Source of the DNA: an uncultured Sutterella sp.
GTDB taxonomy: Bacteria > Pseudomonadota > Gammaproteobacteria > Burkholderiales > Burkholderiaceae_F
Reading direction: 5' to 3'
Assembly: GCA_900552915.1 (NCBI GenBank)
Contig: USBS01000066.1
Coordinates: 1 to 10,216, forward strand
Length of the DNA: 10,216 bases
In this document: one piece after another, positions 1 through 6,362 of the stretch
Layout of the letters: every line of letters starts with the position of its first letter
Numbering within the stretch: position 1 is the first letter of the stretch
Notes under the pieces: generated by a model
What the model saw: only the letters and a program-made list of their open reading frames with translations
The model's database searches: none
Told to the model about the DNA's origin: nothing
Program-made: the position numbers and the translations under genes

Positions 1-499
1 TGTAACCATCGAAGCTAAAATAATTATACTTTTCAAGTATATGCAATTTTTCTTTTGTATAAAATTTTCTCCCCAAATAACTTATACCGTAATCTAAACA
101 CCCACCCAATTCACAATCCCCTATATCCTCACTAAATAATGAGGATATATCATCCAAAACGACAGTATCAACATCTAGATATAAAACTTTCTCAACCCCG
201 GGTAAAAGCAAAGGAAGAAGAATTCTCCAATAGGCAGCAGTCGTAATGTATCTCGAAACATATACCCCACTTAAAAGATGCTCACATTCGCGCACATCTA
301 TCATTTTTAGACTAAAGTTTTGAGCAGATTTAATCTCTGATCGAAGCATTCCCTCGCTCAAACAATCCACTCCATCATGCACCACATAAATTACATATTC
401 AAACTCTCTAGAAGAGCAGTTCACAATCGATTTTAATACCACGCCAAGGTATGGAAAATAATTTACATCAGCGCAAAATGCAACGTGTATTTTCTTCAT
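1..499 (-). CDS. Family 8 glycosyltransferase, C-terminal part missing (window edge)
   Basis: This is a partial gene of 166 visible codons starting at the ATG at 499-497 and still open at base 1. The start MKKIHVAFCADVNYFPYLGV matches the opening beta strand and nucleotide-sugar pocket of the GT8 fold. The segment TTAAYWRILLP at about residues 86-96 followed by VLYLDVDTVV at 105-114 is the GT8 signature, and Asp109-x-Asp111 is the metal/nucleotide-sugar DxD motif. Such enzymes usually transfer glucose or galactose onto the LPS core or other surface glycans at the inner face of the membrane; no signal peptide is seen, as expected. The acceptor cannot be told. The gene is AT-rich with many ATA, TTA, AGA and TAT codons, unlike its neighbours, which suggests transfer. 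It begins 32 bases after sdaA on the same strand, with only a weak ribosome binding site and no clear terminator between them. Confidence 0.88.
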   Translation of the reverse strand, partial: MKKIHVAFCADVNYFPYLGVVLKSIVNCSSREFEYVIYVVHDGVDCLSEGMLRSEIKSAQNFSLKMIDVRECEHLLSGVYVSRYITTAAYWRILLPLLLPGVEKVLYLDVDTVVLDDISSLFSEDIGDCELGGCLDYGISYLGRKFYTKEKLHILEKYNYFSFDGY

Positions 500-531
500 A
501 TTTCGCTTTTAAAATTACATTTTTTATTTAT

Positions 532-1917
532 TTAACATTCAACAATACTCACCGCAAGTCCTCCGCGACTTGTTTCTCGATACTTGGACTGCATGTCTCT
601 GCCAGTTTCAAACATGGTCTGCATCACGGCATCGAGACTCACGAAATGACTACCGTCACCCGCTAAGGCCAATCGAGCCGCATTAACGGCCTTGACAGCT
701 GCCACAGCATTGCGTTCAATACAGGGAATTTGAACTTGTCCGGCAACAGGGTCACACGTTAGACCAAGGCAATGTTCCATCCCGATTTCAGCAGCGTTCT
801 CCACTTGGCGAGGATTTGCTCCGAGGACAGCGGCAAGTGCACCGGCAGCCATTGAGCAAGCAACCCCAACCTCTCCCTGACAGCCGACCTCGGCACCGGA
901 AATAGAGGCATTGCTCTTGTAAAGAAGACCGATGGCACCTGCAGTAAGGAGAAATTCACGAACTCCTTCTTCACTGGCACCTTGAATAAAAGTGCGGTAG
1001 TAACGCAATACGGCAGGAATAACACCTGCAGCACCATTGGTCGGGCTTGTCACGACGCGTCCGCCGCAAGCATTCTCCTCACCCACAGCAAAGGCCCAAG
1101 CGTTGATCCAATCCAACACACTTAGAGGATCTGCAGCAAAATTGGCTAACGACAACCGTTTTGTTAATTGCTTCGCTCTACGCCGGACTTCAAAAGGCCC
1201 CGGCATCACGCCTTCCGCTTCCAAGCCCCGATTGATGCAGTCGTTCATAGCATCCCAGACAGCATCGAGTTTTTGATCAATCTCCTCATCAGAGAATTGA
1301 ACGCGCTCGTTGGCGCGAGCAATCTGAGCAAACGACAAGCCGTTATCCAAAGCAATCTTTAAAAGCTCGGTGCCATTACGGTAGACATAGGGCAACGGCT
1401 GCGTCTTACTTTTGGTGACAGCGGTGGGTTCATTGGGAACATCGGGATCGTGTTCGCTTCCGGCCACAATGAAGCCGCCGCCGACCGAATAGTAACGGCG
1501 GCACAGCAGGCAACTTCCCTGTGCATCCAGAGCCGTCAGGTCCATTGCGTTGGTATGAAACGAACAAACCTTGTCGGCCGAAAAAATCATGTCCCGATCG
1601 GAATCAAAGACAATGTCTTTCTTGGAAGCCAAGGAGAGTTTGTGTTCCTCCTCCACCACCTGAGGAATCTCAATCGATTCCTTACCCGTGACAGTCGCTG
1701 GCGCCTTGCCGGCCAACCCGAGAAGCACGGCCTTATCCGTCGCGTGACCTCGCCCGGTTGCACCGAGACTTCCCATCAGCTCGCAGACAACTCGTTGAGT
1801 TTGATTAAGTAAAGACCTCTTTTCGAGCTCCTGCACGAAAAGAAGCGCGGCCCGCATGGTATGGCTTGAGCTCGGGCCGACGCCGAACTTAAACATTTCA
1901 AAGACGCTGGCAGCCAT
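532..1917 (-). CDS. sdaA: L-serine ammonia-lyase (L-serine deaminase), iron-sulfur type
   Basis: SdaA is a cytoplasmic enzyme that converts L-serine to pyruvate and ammonia with an oxygen-labile [4Fe-4S] cluster. The protein has 461 residues, close to the family norm of about 455. It opens with SVFEMFKFGVGPSSSHT (residues 4-20), the conserved start of the beta domain, and carries SPTNGAAGVIPAVLRYY in the catalytic alpha domain. Cys346, Cys388 and Cys399 have the spacing of the cluster ligands of the Legionella enzyme, and the last residue, Cys461, has the spacing of the tail cysteine that inserts into the active site in that structure. I chose the ATG at 1917 because family members start here. 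A TTG at 1938 would add seven residues and overlap the upstream gene. No good Shine-Dalgarno is visible; the upstream stop codon ends 4 bases before the ATG, so translational coupling is likely. Confidence 0.95.
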   Translation of the reverse strand: MAASVFEMFKFGVGPSSSHTMRAALLFVQELEKRSLLNQTQRVVCELMGSLGATGRGHATDKAVLLGLAGKAPATVTGKESIEIPQVVEEEHKLSLASKKDIVFDSDRDMIFSADKVCSFHTNAMDLTALDAQGSCLLCRRYYSVGGGFIVAGSEHDPDVPNEPTAVTKSKTQPLPYVYRNGTELLKIALDNGLSFAQIARANERVQFSDEEIDQKLDAVWDAMNDCINRGLEAEGVMPGPFEVRRRAKQLTKRLSLANFAADPLSVLDWINAWAFAVGEENACGGRVVTSPTNGAAGVIPAVLRYYRTFIQGASEEGVREFLLTAGAIGLLYKSNASISGAEVGCQGEVGVACSMAAGALAAVLGANPRQVENAAEIGMEHCLGLTCDPVAGQVQIPCIERNAVAAVKAVNAARLALAGDGSHFVSLDAVMQTMFETGRDMQSKYRETSRGGLAVSIVEC

Positions 1918-1921
1918 AGTT

Positions 1922-2827
1922 TCAGATCTGTTTGTCAATCACCAAGGCGGCTTCACACTTTGTGCGCGGATCGGTCTTCACGTCCACGGCAACGCGATCA
2001 CCGATATTGACTTGCCACGGCAAACGAACCAAGGCCACCGTGAAGGGGCCTTCTGGCACACGTGCGATGGATGTGCAGGGGTACTGCGTTTCGCCCACGA
2101 TCACGGCAGGCACTTCAACGAGAAGCGCCGGATCGAAAGCAACATCGAAGGCAATGAGGTGCATGCGCTCGTAACTGCCCGCCTTAAAACGAGCCTCGGT
2201 GAGTGCACGTCCGATAAAGATGCGATCGGGATCGTCGAAATTCAGAGCATCTTCAAGTCCGGTTTCCAAAGGACTCGAACCTTCGTCCAACTCAAGGCCC
2301 GCAGCCGGCTCGCGTGCAAAGATGCGCAACGCATCCCAACCTGTCTGTTCGCCCTTCTTTGCGCCTGCCTTGAGGAGGTTCTCGGACATCGCTTTGATGT
2401 TGGCTTCAGGACCGACAGCCAGACACATCCACCCCATGTTGATAAAGCGCATGCCCAAACTTTCCACCATATGGCCTGGCTCGAGATTGATACCTTCGAC
2501 CGGCAGCTTGCCCACAAAGTAAAAGCCGGACAGCGCCTCCACTCCGACGTCGGCTTCAAAGGCAACGCTCACCTGGCGGATCCAGGCCTGCAGCGCATCG
2601 GTTTCCTCGCCCGCCAAAATGATTTCATAGACATCCTGAGCCGTTCTAGCCACCCACGGCGTCCCAAGAACACCGCCCGTTGCGTTCATCGCTACAGAGC
2701 GTTCGACGCCGCCCACAGGAAGCTTCGTTACGTCGCTCGTCAGCAACCGAGCCATAAACTTGTCTGCCCCCTGCACCTTCAGAAGCGTCACGGGGGTTTC
2801 ATTGAAGATCACGAGATCCAAAGCCAT
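1922..2827 (-). CDS. Divergent GcvT-like (aminomethyltransferase/YgfZ superfamily) protein
   Basis: This 301-residue cytoplasmic protein aligns by eye with the glycine cleavage T protein. LLKVQGADKFMARLLTSDV (15-33) and MNATGGVLG (47-55) match the GcvT N-terminal folate domain. ALRIFAREPAAGLELDE with SPLETGL and FIGRALTEA (about 166-212) matches the region preceding the C-terminal barrel. It is some 60 residues shorter than GcvT: the first 45 or so, with the DFxGWxMPxxY-type motif, are absent. The GYTGExGxE folate motif is replaced around residues 125-135 by GMRFINMGWMC. The YgfZ signature KGCYxGQE is also missing. An active aminomethyltransferase role is therefore doubtful; a folate-binding or structural role is possible. 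It lies 33 bases after the decarboxylase gene and 4 bases before sdaA, so co-transcription is likely. Genes for GcvH and GcvP are not in the window. A purine-rich GAAAGAAGA precedes the ATG. Confidence 0.75.
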   Translation of the reverse strand: MALDLVIFNETPVTLLKVQGADKFMARLLTSDVTKLPVGGVERSVAMNATGGVLGTPWVARTAQDVYEIILAGEETDALQAWIRQVSVAFEADVGVEALSGFYFVGKLPVEGINLEPGHMVESLGMRFINMGWMCLAVGPEANIKAMSENLLKAGAKKGEQTGWDALRIFAREPAAGLELDEGSSPLETGLEDALNFDDPDRIFIGRALTEARFKAGSYERMHLIAFDVAFDPALLVEVPAVIVGETQYPCTSIARVPEGPFTVALVRLPWQVNIGDRVAVDVKTDPRTKCEAALVIDKQI

Positions 2828-2860
2828 TTTCTTCTTTCGTAGTGTTGTTTATTTTTGAAA

Positions 2861-5107
2861 TCAGCCTTCGCGCACGCAATCGAGCATGTACTTGATTGTG
2901 CCGTCGGGCTGCTTTACCTTCACCAGACCATGCACATCGCTTTCAAAGCCAGGGAACCGGCGCGTGAAGTCACGAGCAAAGCGCAGATATTCGACAATCT
3001 TGGAATTGACGCGTTCGCCCGGCACCAACAACGGAATTCCCGGCGGATAAGGCGTCAGCAGCACGGCCGAAATTCGGCCTTCGAGAGAGTCGATCGGCAG
3101 ACGATCAATTTCGCCGTGCGCGAATTTTGCATAAGCATCCGTCGGGCGCATGGCGGGAATCATTTCGGACGTGTACATCTGCGTTGTCAGACGAGCCACA
3201 TCGTAGTCGCGATAGACCTCGTGCACGCTCTGACACAGATCTCGCAAGCCCATGCCTTCGTAGTGCGGGAATTCGGAGAGGAATCGCGGCATGACGCGGT
3301 AAAGGGGCGAATTGGCATCGTAGGCGTCTTTAAACTGCTGCAGTTCGGTAACCATCGTGTTCCAACGACCGCGCGTGATGCCGATCGTAAACATGATGAA
3401 GAACGAATAAAGGCCCGTCTTCTCAACGATGATGCCATGTTCGGCCAGATACTTCGTCACTACAGCAGCGGGAATGCCTGTGTCAGCGAAGTCGCCTTCA
3501 ACAGACAAGCCCGGCGTCACGATCGTGCCCTTGATCGGGTCGAGCATATTGAAGCCTTCGGCAACGGGCCCGAACCCATGCCAGCTTTCGTTGGCTTTGA
3601 GCATCCAGTCCTTTTGCGTACCGTAGCCTTCGGACGGAAGCTTTTCCGGCCCCCAGACGGTAAACCACCAGTCGTCATAGTTCTTGCCGACCTCGCGCAT
3701 TGCGCGGCGGAAATAAACTGCCTCGGCAATGGACTCTTCCACAAGCGCCTGTCCGGCTCGGCCTTCCATCATGGCAGCGGCGACGTCACAACTTGCGATG
3801 ATCGCGTACTGCGGCGACGTAGACGTATGCATCATGAAAGCTTCGTTGAAGCTTGAGCGATCCAATTTTTCTGTTTCTGAGTCCTGAATGCAGATTTGAC
3901 TTGCCTGGGAAATACCCGCAAGGAGTTTGTGCGTCGAGTGAGTCGCAAAAACCATGCTCTTCTTGGTGCGAGGCTTGTTGCGGTCAATCGCATGCATATC
4001 GTTGTAGAAGGGCGAAAAAGCCGCATGCGGCAACCACGCTTCGTCAAAATGCAAAATATCGACCTTGCCGTCAAGCTTCGCCTTGATCACTTCGTCGTTG
4101 TACACGATGCCGTCGTACGTCGACTGCGTAATCGTCATGATGCGCGGCTTGGCATTCTTGTTCTTAATAAGCGGGTTCTTTTCGATTTTCTTTTGGATCG
4201 TGCCCCAATCAAATTCGGAAACGGGAATCGGTCCGATGATGCCGTAATGATTGCGCGTAGGCATCAGGAAGACAGGAATGGCGCCCGTCAGCGTAATGGC
4301 ATGAAGAATCGACTTGTGGCAGTTGCGGTCGACAATCACAATGTCGCCAGGGGCGACCGTGTAGTTCCACACAATCTTATTGGAAGTGGACGTACCGTTC
4401 GTCACAAAGAAAAGGTTGTCGCAACCGAAAATGCGCGCTGCATTTTGTTCGGACTTAGCCACGGGGCCGGTGTGATCCAGCAATTGCCCAAGTTCTTCCA
4501 CCGCATTGCAAACGTCGGCTCGCAGCATGTTCTCGCCGAAGAACTGATGGAACATCTGCCCTACAGGGCTCTTCAGAAAAGCCACACCGCCCGAGTGTCC
4601 GGGGCAATGCCAGGAGTAGGAACTGTCGGCCGCGTAGTGCGTCAACGCACGGAAGAACGGCGGCGGGAGGCTCTCCAAATACTGACGCGCCTCACGCACG
4701 ATGTAGCGCGCCACGAATTCGGGCGTGTCTTCAAACATGTGAATGAAGCCGTGCAATTCGCGCGACACATCGTTGGGAATAGACGGGGCCGTCTTTGTCT
4801 CGCCGTAAAGGAAAATCGGAACATCAGGGTTTGAGCTTCGAACCTGGTGCACAAAAGCGCGCAGCTCCGCAATGGCTTCGTTTTCTTCACCGGTGTCGGA
4901 AAAGTCGTCGTCATCCAGACTCACGATGAAGGCCGACGTACGGCTTGCCTGACGGGCCAGACTCGAGAGATCCGAGAATGTTGTGACGGCACTAACCTCT
5001 ACCCCCTGCGCCTCGATGGCCTGTGCAAGATCTCGAATGCCGAGACCCGAAACGTTTTCCGAATGGTAGTCCTCGTCAATGATGACGATCGGGAAATGGT
5101 ATTTCAT
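2861..5107 (-). CDS. Orn/Lys/Arg decarboxylase, fold type I PLP enzyme (AdiA/CadA-like)
   Basis: This is a full-length 748-residue basic amino-acid decarboxylase, cytoplasmic and probably decameric like its relatives. It has an N-terminal flavodoxin-like wing domain (about 1-145, starting FPIVIIDEDYHSENVSG), then the PLP core. GTSTSNK at 238-244 binds the cofactor phosphate, His264 in DRNCHKS should stack on the ring, Asp355 in HFDEAW pairs with the pyridine nitrogen, and Lys394 in STHKLL forms the Schiff base. The C-terminal domain is complete. It converts arginine, lysine or ornithine to agmatine, cadaverine or putrescine. The sequence resembles the constitutive Burkholderiales enzyme usually annotated as arginine/lysine/ornithine decarboxylase; I cannot fix the substrate. 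No basic amino-acid antiporter gene adjoins, so biosynthesis of polyamines is as likely as acid resistance. The start matches the family although the Shine-Dalgarno is poor. It is first in a probable operon with the GcvT-like gene and sdaA. Confidence 0.94.
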   Translation of the reverse strand: MKYHFPIVIIDEDYHSENVSGLGIRDLAQAIEAQGVEVSAVTTFSDLSSLARQASRTSAFIVSLDDDDFSDTGEENEAIAELRAFVHQVRSSNPDVPIFLYGETKTAPSIPNDVSRELHGFIHMFEDTPEFVARYIVREARQYLESLPPPFFRALTHYAADSSYSWHCPGHSGGVAFLKSPVGQMFHQFFGENMLRADVCNAVEELGQLLDHTGPVAKSEQNAARIFGCDNLFFVTNGTSTSNKIVWNYTVAPGDIVIVDRNCHKSILHAITLTGAIPVFLMPTRNHYGIIGPIPVSEFDWGTIQKKIEKNPLIKNKNAKPRIMTITQSTYDGIVYNDEVIKAKLDGKVDILHFDEAWLPHAAFSPFYNDMHAIDRNKPRTKKSMVFATHSTHKLLAGISQASQICIQDSETEKLDRSSFNEAFMMHTSTSPQYAIIASCDVAAAMMEGRAGQALVEESIAEAVYFRRAMREVGKNYDDWWFTVWGPEKLPSEGYGTQKDWMLKANESWHGFGPVAEGFNMLDPIKGTIVTPGLSVEGDFADTGIPAAVVTKYLAEHGIIVEKTGLYSFFIMFTIGITRGRWNTMVTELQQFKDAYDANSPLYRVMPRFLSEFPHYEGMGLRDLCQSVHEVYRDYDVARLTTQMYTSEMIPAMRPTDAYAKFAHGEIDRLPIDSLEGRISAVLLTPYPPGIPLLVPGERVNSKIVEYLRFARDFTRRFPGFESDVHGLVKVKQPDGTIKYMLDCVREG

Positions 5108-5152
5108 ATCTGGAAAGCTGAAGACGCAAATAGAGAGGCAACCGACAAACCG

Positions 5153-5180
5153 ATTTTGCAGGAAGCTCCGAATTCATCAA
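5153..5180 (-). promoter_or_regulatory. Possible sigma-70 promoter for the decarboxylase operon
   Basis: On the minus strand TTGATG (5180-5175) and CAAAAT (5158-5153) are separated by 16 bases, each matching four of six consensus positions. Transcription would begin about 40 bases before the decarboxylase start codon. The match is weak and unverified. Confidence 0.25.
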
Positions 5181-5194
5181 AAATGGGCGCCAAA

Positions 5195-5218
5195 TGCGAA
5201 AAAACGAGCCATTTCGCA
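5195..5218. repeat. Inverted repeat in the divergent intergenic region (TGCGAAA/TTTCGCA)
   Basis: Seven-base arms TGCGAAA (5195-5201) and TTTCGCA (5212-5218) are perfect complements around a 10-base centre. The position upstream of the decarboxylase gene would suit an operator or an mRNA hairpin. No regulator family is recognised. Confidence 0.45.
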
Positions 5219-5241
5219 GGCAATGCAAAGTATATCGGCAT

Positions 5242-5256
5242 CCAAGCAAAGCTTGG
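5242..5256. repeat. Inverted repeat CCAAGC-AAA-GCTTGG
   Basis: Perfect six-base arms flank a three-base centre. It lies between the two divergent genes, about 135 bases from the decarboxylase start and 90 from the gmk start. It could be an operator half-site pair or a small hairpin; no T-tract follows, so it is not a terminator. Confidence 0.45.
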
Positions 5257-5266
5257 GTATTCCATC

Positions 5267-5279
5267 GCCGCCAAGCGGC
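5267..5279. repeat. Inverted repeat GCCGC-CAA-GCGGC
   Basis: Five-base perfect arms around CAA, starting 11 bases after the previous inverted repeat. It is short enough to arise by chance; it is listed because it is the third such element in under 90 bases. Confidence 0.35.
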
Positions 5280-5290
5280 ATAAAACGTCA

Positions 5291-5318
5291 CTGTCACAGT
5301 CAGTACTTGAGTTAAAAT
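5291..5318 (+). promoter_or_regulatory. Possible sigma-70 promoter for gmk-rpoZ
   Basis: CTGTCA (5291-5296) and TAAAAT (5313-5318) have a 16-base spacer, with four and five of six consensus positions matched. Transcription would begin near 5325, leaving a leader of about 20-25 bases before gmk. The -35 box overlaps a small perfect inverted repeat, ACTGT-C-ACAGT (5290-5300), which could be an operator. Confidence 0.35.
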
Positions 5319-5347
5319 TCGCTCTCCCCCTTAGAAGGATGCCGACC

Positions 5348-5998
5348 ATGCCCACAACTGCGGTTCAAAAGCCTTTTTCTCACGCCGGACGTCTGTTCAT
5401 GATTACCGCTCCCTCAGGAGCCGGAAAAAGCTCGCTTGTCAAGGCACTTCTTGAACACGATCCCGAAATCGAGCTCTCAATTTCGCATACCACGCGTGAT
5501 CCGCGTCCGGGCGAAGTCAACGGCCGCGAATACCACTTCATTTCGGTCAACGAATTTGAAGAACGTAAGGCGCGTGGCGAGTTCCTGGAGTCGGCTTTGG
5601 TTCACGGCAACTACTACGGCACTAGCCGCGTCTGGATCGAACAACGCATGGCCGCGGGCAAGGATGTTCTTCTTGAAATCGACTGGCAGGGTGCTCGTCA
5701 GGTACGCTCTCAATTTGAAGGTACCGTGGGCATTTTCATCCTGCCGCCTTCGATTGATGCGCTCGAGGCACGTTTACACAAACGCGGGACCGATAGCGAA
5801 GCAACGATCACGCGTCGTTTGATGGGGGCCGGAGCCGAAATAGCGCATGCTCCCGAATTTGAGTTCGTTATAATTAACGATAGCTTTGACGTTGCTTTGT
5901 CGCAACTGATTTCCGTCGTGACGGCTTCCCGCTTGAATTTCAAGAATCAGGCGGCGCGCCATCGTGAGCAATTCATCTCGCTTGGCGTCCCCGTGTAG
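5348..5998 (+). CDS. gmk: Guanylate kinase
   Basis: Gmk is a cytoplasmic enzyme that phosphorylates GMP (and dGMP) to GDP with ATP, an essential step in guanine nucleotide supply and upstream of (p)ppGpp synthesis. The 216-residue protein has the P-loop APSGAGKSS (residues 21-29, Lys27), the GMP-binding stretch SISHTTRDPRPGE (44-56), the NGREYHF segment, and the lid with Arg156/Arg157 in ATITRRL. The length is close to E. coli Gmk (207). I chose the ATG at 5348 because AGAAGGA (5333-5339) lies 8 bases upstream; the in-frame ATG at 5339 overlaps that same Shine-Dalgarno and would add three residues. The reading frame stays open for another 160 codons upstream, but that part is antisense to the decarboxylase gene and is not coding. 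rpoZ follows after 45 bases. Confidence 0.96.
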   Translation: MPTTAVQKPFSHAGRLFMITAPSGAGKSSLVKALLEHDPEIELSISHTTRDPRPGEVNGREYHFISVNEFEERKARGEFLESALVHGNYYGTSRVWIEQRMAAGKDVLLEIDWQGARQVRSQFEGTVGIFILPPSIDALEARLHKRGTDSEATITRRLMGAGAEIAHAPEFEFVIINDSFDVALSQLISVVTASRLNFKNQAARHREQFISLGVPV

Positions 5999-6043
5999 TC
6001 ACGCCCCAACTGCAACGATTTTCTATTCCGATAAAAAGAGAAA

Positions 6044-6244
6044 ATGGCTCGTATTACTGTTGAAGATTGTCTGAAAAAGATTCCGAACCGCTTTGAGATG
6101 GTGCTCTGTGCGGCTTACCGTGCTCGTCAGCTCAATGACGGGCATGCGCCTCGCGTTGACGCCAAGGATAAGAACACCGTGATCGCCCTGCGCGAAATTG
6201 CTCAGGGCAGTGTCTCGCGTGAAATGCTCGAACGCGTTTCCTAG
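6044..6244 (+). CDS. rpoZ: DNA-directed RNA polymerase omega subunit
   Basis: Omega assists assembly of beta-prime into RNA polymerase and, in E. coli, forms part of ppGpp binding site 1. The 66-residue product MARITVEDCLKKIPNRFEMV... carries the conserved core: the RFEMVLCAAYRARQL helix (residues 17-31) and NTVIALREIAQG (44-55). It is shorter than the E. coli protein (91) and lacks the variable tail, which is usual in betaproteobacteria. A purine-rich AAAAAGAGAAA precedes the ATG. The gene sits between gmk and spoT, the conserved proteobacterial arrangement, and is probably transcribed with gmk. A terminator follows about 50 bases after its stop codon, so this may be the end of the main transcript. 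Confidence 0.96.
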   Translation: MARITVEDCLKKIPNRFEMVLCAAYRARQLNDGHAPRVDAKDKNTVIALREIAQGSVSREMLERVS

Positions 6245-6257
6245 TTTTTGATCAGAC

Positions 6258-6281
6258 CGATGTCGGGGTCACCCGACATCG
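6258..6281 (+). repeat. Perfect 10-bp hairpin after rpoZ
   Basis: Arms CGATGTCGGG (6258-6267) and CCCGACATCG (6272-6281) are perfect complements with a GTCA loop. It begins 14 bases after the rpoZ stop codon. No T-tract follows, so on its own it is not a classic terminator. It could protect the rpoZ 3' end, be a processing site, or be part of a leader for spoT together with the terminator that follows. Confidence 0.7.
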
Positions 6282-6293
6282 CATGAGTAAATA

Positions 6294-6334
6294 AGCGCTG
6301 CCTATCACTCACAACAACATGGGCGGCGCTTTTT
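6294..6334 (+). terminator. Rho-independent terminator between rpoZ and spoT
   Basis: The arms AGCGCTGCC (6294-6302) and GGCGGCGCT (6322-6330) form nine pairs with one T-G wobble around a 19-base loop. The right arm runs directly into TTTTT (6330-6334), then G and TTTT. This is the normal shape of an intrinsic terminator apart from the rather long loop. It ends the gmk-rpoZ transcript or attenuates entry into spoT, whose ATG is only 28 bases further on. No promoter can be fitted in between, so spoT expression must come from read-through or from a promoter upstream of the hairpin. Confidence 0.68.
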
Positions 6335-6362
6335 GTTTTCATTAAACCACCGGAAAGGTCAT

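Noticed and set aside
500..531. Terminator between sdaA and the GT8 gene
   Set aside because: The 32 bases are AT-rich but contain no inverted repeat.
1918..1938. TTG start for sdaA at 1938
   Set aside because: It would add seven residues not found in the family and overlap the upstream gene by 17 bases; the ATG at 1917 gives the normal N-terminus.
1856..4834. Three long plus-strand open frames (1856-2842, 2855-3856, 3896-4834) each over 300 codons
   Set aside because: They lie antisense to the GcvT-like and decarboxylase genes and their translations look like no protein family, being rich in His and Arg. They arise from codon bias in the true minus-strand genes.
4847..5347. Upstream extension of the gmk frame by about 160 codons
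   Set aside because: The extension runs antisense into the decarboxylase N-terminus, has no family similarity, and the Shine-Dalgarno at 5333-5339 fits the ATG at 5348.
6283..6345. Mini-ORFs in the rpoZ-spoT gap (3 codons at 6283-6294, 8 codons at 6319-6345), possible leader peptides
   Set aside because: Neither has a ribosome binding site and neither contains a run of regulatory codons, so attenuation by a leader peptide is not supported.
6333..6362. TTG start for spoT at 6333
   Set aside because: It lies within the T-tract of the terminator and lacks a Shine-Dalgarno, whereas the ATG at 6363 has GGAAAGG just upstream.
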